Of a stretch of 64,000 bases of DNA, positions 10,024 to 17,186 are shown one piece after another. Numbering within the stretch: the stretch's first letter is position 1; every line of letters starts with the position of its first letter. Made by a program: the position numbers and the translations under genes. The stretch spans positions 91,900 through 155,899 of the forward strand of contig CALKEB010000016.1 of the NCBI GenBank assembly GCA_938084845.1, in the 5' to 3' direction. Under the pieces are notes generated by a model. It had not been told where the DNA came from, did not search any database, and saw only the letters and a program-made list of their open reading frames with translations. The stretch is from an uncultured Polaribacter sp. (lineage in GTDB: Bacteria; Bacteroidota; Bacteroidia; Flavobacteriales; Flavobacteriaceae).

Positions 10024-10653
10024 ATGGACATACTACTAAAGTATTTTACTAATTTAACAGAAAAACAAGTAGATCAATTTTCTAAGTTACAAGACCTGTA
10101 TAAGGATTGGAACCTAAAAATTAACGTTGTATCTAGAAAAGATATTGATGAGCTGTATTTAAGACATGTGTTACATTCTTTAGGGATTGCAAAGGTAATG
10201 TCATTTAAATCAGGGGCTAAAGTTATGGATGTTGGAACAGGAGGAGGCTTTCCAGGTATTCCTTTAGCAATCTTATTTCCAGAAACTCACTTTCATTTAG
10301 TAGACTCTATTGGTAAAAAAATAAAAGTAGTAAATGAGGTTGTAGCTGGTTTAGAATTAGAAAATGTAACAACTACCCATGGTAGAGTAGAAGATGTAAA
10401 AGATACTTATGATTTTATTGTAAGTAGAGCAGTAGCCCAAATGGAAACTTTTGTACGATGGACAAAAGGGAAGGTTGCAAAAAAACAGAACCACGATTTA
10501 AAAAATGGAATTCTTTATTTAAAAGGAGGGGATTTGACGGAAGAACTACAAAAATATACTTCTGCAACTATTTATAATTTACCTGATTATTTTGAAGAGC
10601 CTTTCTTTGACACCAAAAAAGTTGTGCATTTAGGAATGAAATTTAAAGGGTAA
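10024..10653 (+). CDS. rsmG: 16S rRNA (guanine-527-N7)-methyltransferase RsmG
   Basis: RsmG (GidB) methylates G527 of 16S rRNA using S-adenosylmethionine. The 209-residue product starts MDILLKYFTNLTEKQ, typical of the family, and shows WNLKINVVSRKDI, the SAM-binding motif VMDVGTGGGFPGIPLAI and the loop FIVSRAVAQM. The start at 10024 is preferred because a promoter -7 element covers the alternative start at 10003. The gene stands alone between the divergent desaturase and two tiny membrane genes. Confidence 0.94.
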   Translation: MDILLKYFTNLTEKQVDQFSKLQDLYKDWNLKINVVSRKDIDELYLRHVLHSLGIAKVMSFKSGAKVMDVGTGGGFPGIPLAILFPETHFHLVDSIGKKIKVVNEVVAGLELENVTTTHGRVEDVKDTYDFIVSRAVAQMETFVRWTKGKVAKKQNHDLKNGILYLKGGDLTEELQKYTSATIYNLPDYFEEPFFDTKKVVHLGMKFKG

Positions 10654-10772
10654 TTCTTTTAAATTTTACTTATTTGTAATACGCCTAAAAATAAAAATAC
10701 TTAATTATTTCTTAAAATTATAAAGTAAAAGGTTGTCCTTTATATTTCGTATATTTATATAAATTATATTTT

Positions 10773-10943
10773 ATGAAAAATTTTATTTTAAAATGGTATC
10801 CAATTATTTTAGCCTTTATATGTCTTTTATATTCGGTATCACTTGGGATTTTTGGAATGACCGCTGAAGCTCAATATTCGGCTCACTGGCCAGGTACAAT
10901 ATTATTATTCGCGATAGCAATTAGACAAAGAAGAACAACATGA
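10773..10943 (+). CDS. small membrane protein, 56 residues
   Basis: A 56-residue frame beginning MKNFILKWYPIILAF and ending FAIAIRQRRTT. It has one strong hydrophobic segment (about residues 9-29), a second shorter one (about 42-50) and a basic C-terminus, so it is probably an inner-membrane protein. I do not recognise a family. Its stop overlaps the start of the next small frame as ATGA, the same coupling seen for real gene pairs elsewhere in this window. This overlap and the membrane character support it as a gene, although it is below the usual length cut-off. Confidence 0.6.
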   Translation: MKNFILKWYPIILAFICLLYSVSLGIFGMTAEAQYSAHWPGTILLFAIAIRQRRTT

Positions 10944-11062
10944 GTATAGGTTTTTTTATTGTAGGAGCTGTAATATTTGCTATTTATATGGCCTTAACTA
11001 TTTTGAATATTATTTACTCAAATCGAAAGCAAAAAGAAGAAAATTATCCTAATAAGAAATAG
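10940..11062 (+). CDS. small membrane protein, 40 residues
   Basis: A 40-residue frame, MSIGFFIVGAVIFAIYMALT onward, with a single membrane segment over residues 3-26 and a hydrophilic, lysine-rich tail (NRKQKEENYPNKK). Positive charge after the segment predicts N-out/C-in. It starts within the stop codon of the 56-residue gene (ATGA), implying coupled translation and perhaps a two-subunit membrane complex. No family is recognised. Confidence 0.6.
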   Translation: MSIGFFIVGAVIFAIYMALTILNIIYSNRKQKEENYPNKK

Positions 11063-11134
11063 GTAATTTTCAAGTTTTTTTAAGCACAAATCTTTGCAAT
11101 TAACCTAAAATAAAAATGTAAATATTTGTTTTTA

Positions 11135-11169
11135 TAATCATCTACTTATAAATTATAAGTAGATGATTA
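11135..11169. terminator. 35-bp near-perfect palindrome between convergent genes
   Basis: Two 17-base arms, TAATCATCTACTTATAA (11135-11151) and its exact complement (11153-11169), are separated by one base. It lies between the small membrane genes and lysS, which converge, so it can act as a hairpin terminator for both, but neither side has a real T-tract. Confidence 0.5.
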
Positions 11170-11187
11170 GTTAATAACAGTAAAATT

Positions 11188-12885
11188 TTACAATACCTCC
11201 ACAAATAAAACTTCATCTGTTTTAGATACTTTGGCAACTTCTTTTTTAGTTAAACCTTTAATCGTTTTATCCCATTTTTTATTAGATAAACCAGATTGTG
11301 TTTTGAGAGCAACTAATTCTATTTTTTCTGCTTTGGTAATGATGGATAAAACAGCTTTTTCTTCATCGTTTAATGCTACAGAAGGTGCTTTCTTTTCTGG
11401 CCTCATTTGAGGAAAAAATAACACTTCTTGAATCGATTGATTGTTGGTTAAAAACATGATTAGTCTGTCCATTCCAATTCCCATTCCAGAAGTTGGTGGC
11501 ATACCATATTCTAACGCTCTTAAGAAATCATGATCTATAAACTCTGTAGCTTCATCATCTCCTTTAGCAGCTAATTTTAATTGATATTCAAAACGTTCAC
11601 GTTGGTCAATTGGATCATTCAACTCAGAATATGCATTTGCAATTTCTTTACCACAAACCATTAACTCAAAACGTTCTGTTAACTCTGGATTATCTCTATG
11701 TTCTTTACAAAGTGGAGACATTTCTTTTGGATAATCTGTAATAAATGTAGGCTGAATATAGTTTCCTTCACATTTTTCACCAAAAATCTCATCGATTAAC
11801 TTTCCTTTACCCATGGTTTCATCAACCTCAATATTCATCCCTTTAGCTGCCTCTCTAATTTCATCTTCAGTCTTATCAGTAATATCAAAACCTGTAAAAT
11901 GTTTGATAGCGTCTGCCATAGCTACTCTTGCATAAGGTGCTTTAAAATCAATCTCATGCTCACCAAAGGTTGCTTTAGATGTTCCGTTTACTGCAATAGC
12001 ACAATGCTCTAATAATTGTTCACAGAAATCCATCATCCAATTGTAATCTTTGTAAGAAACATAGATTTCCATAGCTGTAAATTCAGGATTGTGCGTTCTG
12101 TCCATTCCTTCATTTCTAAAGTTTTTAGAAAACTCATACACCCCATCAAAACCACCTACAATTAAACGTTTTAAATACAATTCATTTGCAATTCTCATGT
12201 ATAATGGAATGTCTAACGAATTGTGATGTGTAATAAAAGGTCTAGCAGCTGCACCTCCAGGAATCGGTTGTAAAACTGGCGTTTCTACTTCAAAATAACC
12301 AGCATCATTAAAGAAAGAACGCATTGCATTAAACAATTTAGTTCTTTTAATAAATACCTCTTTTACATTAGGGTTTACTACTAAATCTGCATAACGTTGC
12401 CTGTAACGCATTTCAGGATCATTAAACGCATCATAGGTATTTCCCTCAGCATCAACCTTTGGTAATGGTAAAGGTTTTAGGGCTTTAGATAACAATTTGA
12501 AATCGTTAACCATAACTGTTTTTTCACCCACTTTTGTGGTAAACAACGTTCCTTCAATCCCAATAAAATCACCAATATCTAGTAATTTTTTATAGACATC
12601 ATTGTATAAGGTTTTGTCTTCGCTTGTGCAGATTTCATCTCGATTAAAATATACTTGTATTCTACCTTCTCCATCTTGAAGCTCTGCAAAAGAAGCTTTA
12701 CCTTGTATTCTTCTTGACATTAATCTACCAGCAATAACAACTTTTTTGTTTTCTGCAAAGTCACTTTTTATCTCTTTAGAATTAGAATCTATTGGAAATA
12801 AATCTGCTGGGTAAGGATTTATACCTATCTCTCTTAATTTTGCGAGCTTTTCTCTACGTACAACTTCTTGTTCTGATAATTGCAT
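11188..12885 (-). CDS. lysS: lysyl-tRNA synthetase, class II
   Basis: LysS charges tRNA-Lys with lysine. The 565-residue protein has the N-terminal OB-fold anticodon-binding domain (VVIAGRLMSRRIQGKASFAELQD, about residues 49-71) and the class II core: motif 2 in FRNEGMDRTHNPEFTAMEIY and motif 3 in GMGIGMDRLIMFL. After the usual end near residue 495 (VLFFPQMRPEK) there are about 70 more residues, rich in lysine, with the helical look of a small RNA- or protein-binding tail. Extended LysS proteins of this length are usual in Bacteroidetes. The gene stands alone with its own promoter. Confidence 0.96.
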   Translation of the reverse strand: MQLSEQEVVRREKLAKLREIGINPYPADLFPIDSNSKEIKSDFAENKKVVIAGRLMSRRIQGKASFAELQDGEGRIQVYFNRDEICTSEDKTLYNDVYKKLLDIGDFIGIEGTLFTTKVGEKTVMVNDFKLLSKALKPLPLPKVDAEGNTYDAFNDPEMRYRQRYADLVVNPNVKEVFIKRTKLFNAMRSFFNDAGYFEVETPVLQPIPGGAAARPFITHHNSLDIPLYMRIANELYLKRLIVGGFDGVYEFSKNFRNEGMDRTHNPEFTAMEIYVSYKDYNWMMDFCEQLLEHCAIAVNGTSKATFGEHEIDFKAPYARVAMADAIKHFTGFDITDKTEDEIREAAKGMNIEVDETMGKGKLIDEIFGEKCEGNYIQPTFITDYPKEMSPLCKEHRDNPELTERFELMVCGKEIANAYSELNDPIDQRERFEYQLKLAAKGDDEATEFIDHDFLRALEYGMPPTSGMGIGMDRLIMFLTNNQSIQEVLFFPQMRPEKKAPSVALNDEEKAVLSIITKAEKIELVALKTQSGLSNKKWDKTIKGLTKKEVAKVSKTDEVLFVEVL

Positions 12886-12920
12886 TTGCTTTGTAAATTT
12901 CTAGTGTTTAATAATGAGTG

Positions 12921-12928
12921 CAAAGATA
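12921..12928 (-). promoter_or_regulatory. lysS -7 promoter element
   Basis: Read on the minus strand, this is TATCTTTG, an exact TAnnTTTG match 35 bases before the lysS ATG. No convincing TTG element is spaced correctly. Confidence 0.45.
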
Positions 12929-13003
12929 CAATCTATCAATTAATAGTACATTCAGAAAATACTAAAAAAAAAGATATTTATTTTATGATTACTAAAATCT
13001 AAC

Positions 13004-13011
13004 TATATTTG
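13004..13011 (+). promoter_or_regulatory. -7 element for the small RNA
   Basis: TATATTTG is an exact match to the -7 consensus and is identical to the elements in front of both tRNA genes in this window. It lies a few bases before the first hairpin of the candidate RNA. A -33 TTG is not visible. Confidence 0.45.
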
Positions 13012-13016
13012 CTCAT

Positions 13017-13121
13017 CACTTTTTGTTAGAGTGATAAAGTTGTGTTGTTTTGGCATTTTCGTAAAAGTGTCTTGGTTTTGTTAACCAATGGAAAGCTTCC
13101 CTTAAAAGGGACGCTTTTTTT
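13017..13121 (+). ncRNA. candidate structured small RNA (three hairpins plus terminator)
   Basis: About 105 bases between divergent lysS and the cyclophilin gene hold consecutive stems. Stem 1 is ATCACT with AGTGAT (13015-13035). Stem 2 is GGCATTTT with AAAA-TGTC around a CGT loop and one bulged G (13052-13071). Stem 3 is TTGGTT with AACCAA (13072-13088). The last is an intrinsic terminator, AAGCTTCCC with GGGACGCTT plus seven T (13093-13121). The terminator cannot belong to lysS, which points the other way, so a transcript must start just upstream, consistent with the -7 element at 13004. It has no credible reading frame. It could be a free small RNA or an attenuated leader of the downstream gene. 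I cannot assign it to a named family. Confidence 0.5.
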
Positions 13122-13188
13122 GTTTTAAAGCTTCTTTGTTACTTAAATTGTATTAAGGAACGATGAATGCCTTCATTTTAAATTTGTA

Positions 13189-13821
13189 ATGATGAGAAAA
13201 GGAATAGCTATTATTTTACTTGTTTTATTAAGTAACTGTGCATCTAAAAAATTTAAAGAAAAATGGTTAGAGAAAGAAGCACCTGCAACATTTAAGGCGC
13301 GTTTTGAAACTACCCAAGGTAATTTTGAAATTGAAGCTGTTAGAGAATGGTCTCCAGCAGGTGTAGATAGATTATATCAATTAATTATAACAAATTATTA
13401 TGAGGATGTCTCTATTTTTAGAGTGGTGCCAAATTTTGTAGCTCAATTTGGAATTCATAAGGATACTTTAATCAATAAATCTTGGGCGGAAAGAGGTATT
13501 GTAGATGAGCCTGTTTTACAGAAAAACGAGGTAATGACCATAGCTTTTGCTAGAGGAGGAGTTGCTTCAAGATCGAATCAAATTTTTATCAATTTAAAAG
13601 ATAACCTAAGGTTAGATCAATTATCATATTCTGGAGTTACTGGTTTTCCAGTAGTAGCCAAAGTTAGTAATGGACAAGAAAATGTATTAAAATTTTACAA
13701 CGGTTATGGTGAAACTTTAGGTCGTAAACAGGGAGCAATTACAAAGTATGGAAATGAATTTTTAAAAGCAGAATACCCTAAAGTAGATTATATAAAAAAA
13801 GCGTACATCTTAAAAAAATAA
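13189..13821 (+). CDS. cyclophilin-type peptidyl-prolyl isomerase, lipoprotein
   Basis: A cyclophilin-fold prolyl isomerase, 210 residues, predicted to be a lipoprotein facing the periplasm. The N-terminus is basic and hydrophobic and ends in a lipobox (LLSNC, Cys17). Cyclophilin landmarks follow: FETTQGNFEIEAVREWSP, FRVVPNFVAQFG (the FxxxxxxFxxQ catalytic region), IAFARGGVASRSNQIFINL and NLRLDQLSYSGVTGFPVVAKV. The usual tryptophan and parts of the cyclosporin pocket are altered, as in many Bacteroidetes members. A -7 element (TAAATTTG, 13179-13186) ends only two bases before the first ATG, so the message may be leaderless, starting at the ATG of 13189 or 13192. It would help fold exported proteins. 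Confidence 0.85.
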   Translation: MMRKGIAIILLVLLSNCASKKFKEKWLEKEAPATFKARFETTQGNFEIEAVREWSPAGVDRLYQLIITNYYEDVSIFRVVPNFVAQFGIHKDTLINKSWAERGIVDEPVLQKNEVMTIAFARGGVASRSNQIFINLKDNLRLDQLSYSGVTGFPVVAKVSNGQENVLKFYNGYGETLGRKQGAITKYGNEFLKAEYPKVDYIKKAYILKK

Positions 13822-13834
13822 CTTTTAAGATGTA
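13804..13834. terminator. hairpin terminator overlapping the cyclophilin stop
   Basis: A perfect 12-bp stem, TACATCTTAAAA (13804-13815) with TTTTAAGATGTA (13823-13834), includes the stop codon region and lies between convergent genes. The following sequence is only moderately T-rich. Confidence 0.65.
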
Positions 13835-13854
13835 AACAAGATTTTATTCTTAAT

Positions 13855-15032
13855 TTATCTAATTGTAAAAGTAACTTTTCTTGCCAATTGTCTAGCACCT
13901 TCAGAAACACTTTTATCTTCTCCTCCACCAAAATAACTAATCCTAGCAGGACTTATGCCTGCAGCCACTAAAACATCAAAAACACGTTTAGCTCTATTTT
14001 GAGACAAAACAATATTTCTTTTTTCTGTACCAGTTTCATCGGTATAACCAATTAATTCGGCATTAAGTGTTGGATTGTCTAACATAAATTGTCTAAGTGT
14101 ATTTATTGTATTTAGAGATCCATCTTGAATTCGAGTTTTATTAACATCAAAATAAACATTAATATATCCTCCGTTTAGAAGTTTTTTTAAGAGTGCTGTA
14201 TTTGCGTTATTCGTAGGGGTTACTTTTTCTTCTTTTCTTACATACCTTTCGTCTAATTCTGTAATAATTAATTCCTGATTAGGAGTACTTGAAATTTCTT
14301 TATTTTTTAAAGTTTCTATTTCTTTTTCAGCAGCTGCTAATCTTTTATTTATTTCTTCTAACGCGATGTAGTTTTCTTTTTCTTCGTTTAGATAAGAGTC
14401 TGCAAGTTGTCTATGTTTTCCTAAAGAAAAACTAAGGCCTAAAGAGGTATTAAATAAACTTATATTAGACTCTCTCGGACTTAGGTTTGGTCCGCCATCA
14501 AAATTATCTTCTTGGTTAAAATGTACAATTGAAGAAAAATCTAAAAATAAAGACATGCTATTACTTATTTTGTATTGGGGTGTAATACCAAAATTTAAAG
14601 CAATAATTTGATCTCCTCCATTGTCTTCTGGTTCAGTGATATTTAGGCAGATCCAATACCACCGTGCATTAATAGATTAAAACGATTGGTCCAGTCTTTG
14701 AAACGTAAAACATCTCCAACATTAACAATACCCTCTATAGATGCTCTGTAGTAATTGGATTTAAATGGAAAAGAAGTTTCATCTTTAAAACTGCTGTACC
14801 CTAAATCCAAACGAACCCCAAAACGATTGTTAAACATGTATCTTACCCCTAAGTTTCCTTGTCCAAATAACGCAGGGTTATATCCATCACTTAAATTTGC
14901 TCCAATTTTTTGAATACCCAGGCCTACGTCTATAGCCCAATGATCAAACTTTTCTTTTTTATACTATGCGTTGATCTGAAGTGCACTGCATAAAAGTAGT
15001 ACCGCTGCTAATTTAATTTTTCCTCTTTTCAT
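13855..15032 (-). pseudogene. OmpA-family outer membrane protein, inactivated twice
   Basis: On the minus strand an ATG at 15032 opens a signal peptide (MKRGKIKLAAVLLLCSALQINA) that meets an in-frame TAG at 14966-14964, exactly where the cleavage site expects AQ; CAG to TAG is the simple explanation. The same frame then encodes a beta-barrel start (HWAIDVGLGIQKIG, ALFGQGNLGVRYMFNNRFG) and stops at TAA (14645-14643) after HGGIGSA. The barrel resumes one base out of phase (NITEPEDNGGDQIIALNFGITPQYKIS) and runs to 13855. A coiled segment and an OmpA-like peptidoglycan-binding domain follow (INVYFDVNKTRI, ELIGYTDETGTEKRNIVLSQNRAKRV). Intact it would be about 392 residues, an outer-membrane to cell-wall tether. 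Nonsense plus frameshift argue for a decayed gene or poor sequence. Confidence 0.85.
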
Positions 15033-15069
15033 TTTTTTGATTTACAGTACCGTAAAACTAGTGATATTT

Positions 15070-16455
15070 TTACTTTAATTCTGTAAAATACTTATAAAAG
15101 TATGGGATGGTTTCAATCCCTTTTAGATAATTCCAGATTCCAAAGTGTTCATTCGGAGAGTGTATAGCATCAGAATTTAGCCCAAAACCCATTAATATGG
15201 TTTTACTTTTTAGATGTTCTTCAAAAAGAGCAACAATAGGAATGCTACCTCCACTTCTTTGTGGAATTGGAGTTTTGCTAAATGTAGTTTGATAGGCTTT
15301 GCTAGCTGCTTGGTATGCGATAGTATTTGTTGGAGTTACATAGCCTTGACCTCCATGATGTGGATTTACTTTTACAGTAACTGCTTTGGGGGCAATTTTC
15401 TTGAAATGATCTACAAATAATTGAGTAATTCTTTTCCAATCTTGGTTAGGTACTAATCGCATAGAAATTTTTGCATACGCTTTAGATGCTATTACTGTTT
15501 TAGCACCTTCTCCAGTATAGCCTCCCCAAATACCATTTACATCTAAGGTAGGTCTTATTGCATTTCTCTCGTTGGTGGTATAGTCTTTCTCACCATAGAC
15601 ATCACCAATTTTAATGGCATCTTTATATTCTTCTATATTGAAAGGCGCTTTCGCCATTTCAGCCCTTTCTTCCAAAGATAATTCTTCTACATGATCATAA
15701 AATCCAGGAATAGTAATGCGATTATTTTCATCATGTAAAGAAGCAATCATTTTACTTAATATAGTTATTGGATTTGCTACTGCACCTCCATATAAACCAG
15801 AATGCAAATCTCTATTAGGTCCAGTAACTTCAACTTCTACATAACTTAACCCTCTGAGCCCAGTGGTAATAGAGGGAATGTTATTTGCAATCATGCCAGT
15901 ATCTGAAATTAAAATTACATCATTCTTTAACTTTTCTATATTTCTTGGAACAAACCAAGATAAACTTTCAGAGCCAACCTCCTCTTCACCTTCAATCATA
16001 AATTTTACGTTACAAGGCAAATTACCTGTATTAACCATGTATTCTAATGCTTTTACATGCATATACATTTGTCCTTTATCGTCGCAAGCACCACGTGCAA
16101 AAATTGCTCCTTCTGGATGTATTTCGGTGTTTTTAATCACAGGTTCAAATGGCGGTGAGTGCCATAATTCTATCGGATCAGGGGGCTGTACATCATAATG
16201 ACCATAAACCAAAACTGTAGGTAAATTTTTATCAATTTTTTTTTCTCCGTAAATGATTGGATAGCCAGGGGTTTCACACAATTCAACATCATCACATCCT
16301 GCTTTTTTTAGCTGCTCCATAACAAAATCAGCAGTTAGTAAAACCTCTTTTTTATAGGTTTTGTCAGCACTTATAGAAGGGATTTTTAATAAGGAAATTA
16401 ATTCGACTAAAAATCGTTCTTTATGTGTTTCTATATAGTTGTTGATATCCTTCAT
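15070..16455 (-). CDS. M20-family dipeptidase
   Basis: A 461-residue zinc-dependent peptidase of the M20/M25/M40 group, closest in layout to CNDP-type dipeptidases, cytoplasmic by lack of a signal peptide. Metal ligands are visible in order: YGHYDVQPPDP (His), ARGACDDKGQ (bridging Asp), MIEGEEEVGSES (catalytic Glu and ligand Glu), ISDTGM (Asp) and IHSPNEHFG near the C-terminus (His). The dimerisation domain contains LHSGLYGGAVANP and GGSIPIV. It probably splits dipeptides into amino acids, which would complement the peptidase and peptide transporter found further along; that link is inference. Confidence 0.9.
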   Translation of the reverse strand: MKDINNYIETHKERFLVELISLLKIPSISADKTYKKEVLLTADFVMEQLKKAGCDDVELCETPGYPIIYGEKKIDKNLPTVLVYGHYDVQPPDPIELWHSPPFEPVIKNTEIHPEGAIFARGACDDKGQMYMHVKALEYMVNTGNLPCNVKFMIEGEEEVGSESLSWFVPRNIEKLKNDVILISDTGMIANNIPSITTGLRGLSYVEVEVTGPNRDLHSGLYGGAVANPITILSKMIASLHDENNRITIPGFYDHVEELSLEERAEMAKAPFNIEEYKDAIKIGDVYGEKDYTTNERNAIRPTLDVNGIWGGYTGEGAKTVIASKAYAKISMRLVPNQDWKRITQLFVDHFKKIAPKAVTVKVNPHHGGQGYVTPTNTIAYQAASKAYQTTFSKTPIPQRSGGSIPIVALFEEHLKSKTILMGFGLNSDAIHSPNEHFGIWNYLKGIETIPYFYKYFTELK

Positions 16456-16477
16456 AATTTCTTTTTAAAATCCTTTT

Positions 16478-16485
16478 CAAAAGTA
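16478..16485 (-). promoter_or_regulatory. -7 element for the dipeptidase
   Basis: On the minus strand this reads TACTTTTG, an exact TAnnTTTG match 22 bases before the dipeptidase ATG. Confidence 0.4.
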
Positions 16486-16506
16486 GAAAAATAATAATGA
16501 ACCGCT

Positions 16507-16535
16507 TTGTAGTTTCTGCTTATTGTTTATATTTG
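16507..16535 (+). promoter_or_regulatory. tRNA-Leu promoter
   Basis: TTG (16507-16509), an 18-base spacer and TATATTTG (16528-16535) form a full flavobacterial promoter ending 11 bases before the tRNA. Confidence 0.7.
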
Positions 16536-16546
16536 CAAACCAAAAT

Positions 16547-16628
16547 GCGAGCGTGGTGGAATTGGTAGACACGCTAGACTTAGGATCTAGTGCCGAAAGG
16601 TGTGAGAGTTCGAGTCTCTCCGCTCGTA
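16547..16628 (+). tRNA. tRNA-Leu (anticodon TAG)
   Basis: A class II tRNA of 82 bases. The acceptor arms GCGAGCG and CGCTCGT pair fully with a G-U at position 1. The D-arm has GGTGGAATTGGTAGACAC, the anticodon arm is CTAGA-CTTAGGA-TCTAG giving anticodon TAG, there is a long variable arm, and the T-arm contains GTTCGAGTC. The CCA end is not encoded. It is followed at once by a terminator. Confidence 0.95.
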
Positions 16629-16631
16629 CTG

Positions 16632-16661
16632 AAAAAGCTTCTCTTTTGAGAAGCTTTTTTT
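16632..16661. terminator. bidirectional terminator after tRNA-Leu
   Basis: AAAAAGCTTCTC pairs with GAGAAGCTTTTT around a TTTT loop, with T-runs on both strands. It serves the tRNA and, on the minus strand, the thioesterase gene. Confidence 0.9.
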
Positions 16662-16674
16662 ATGTATGAAATAT

Positions 16675-17118
16675 TTAGTTTTTTAATTGAATTTCTTCAA
16701 AATCAAGGGTTTTCTCAGCACTCACAAATAACTGTTGCGCTTCTTGTGGTGGTATGGTTAGTTTTCTTTTTTCTAAATCTATCCAGGCACCATATACTTT
16801 TATAATGGCAGAAAGTTTCCCTGCTTCATTAAATACCTCATGTGTTATTTTCCAACGTTCATTCTTTTTTGAGAGCCCTGAAACTTTCATGTTTACAGAA
16901 ATGTTTTCTCCCAAATGAATTTCTTTTCTAAAAGAAGTAGACTCTTCAAATAAAATAGGTCCTATGTTGTATTTGTTAAATTCTTTGATAGAAAATTTTT
17001 GATTCGAAAAGTACCGAACCCTTACTTCTGCTGCATACTCGTTATAAGCAGTATGACGCATGTGTCTGTTGGGGTCAAAGTCTGACCATTTTGTTGCAAA
17101 TTTTACTTGAAAACTCAT
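16675..17118 (-). CDS. acyl-CoA thioesterase (hotdog fold, 4HBT type)
   Basis: A 147-residue hotdog-fold protein of the 4-hydroxybenzoyl-CoA thioesterase/YbgC type. The catalytic-region motif WSDFDPNRHMRHTAYNEYAAEVR (residues about 12-34) has the conserved Asp and the His-x-x-His/Tyr arrangement; the rest shows the beta-strand pattern of the fold (ENISVNMKVSGLSKKNERWKI, IIKVYGAWIDLEKRK). It would hydrolyse acyl-CoA or acyl-ACP thioesters in the cytoplasm. Substrate cannot be told. It is a single gene separated from prc by a terminator. Confidence 0.82.
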   Translation of the reverse strand: MSFQVKFATKWSDFDPNRHMRHTAYNEYAAEVRVRYFSNQKFSIKEFNKYNIGPILFEESTSFRKEIHLGENISVNMKVSGLSKKNERWKITHEVFNEAGKLSAIIKVYGAWIDLEKRKLTIPPQEAQQLFVSAEKTLDFEEIQLKN

Positions 17119-17129
17119 AAATATTAATT

Positions 17130-17160
17130 AAAAAACCTGATGTTTATAGTCGACATCAGG
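17130..17160 (-). terminator. intrinsic terminator of prc
   Basis: CCTGATGT (17136-17143) pairs with ACATCAGG (17153-17160). On the minus strand the stem is followed by TTTTTT, directly after the prc stop. Confidence 0.85.
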
Positions 17161-17186
17161 TAGAATTATTTTACTCAGTAAAGGTA

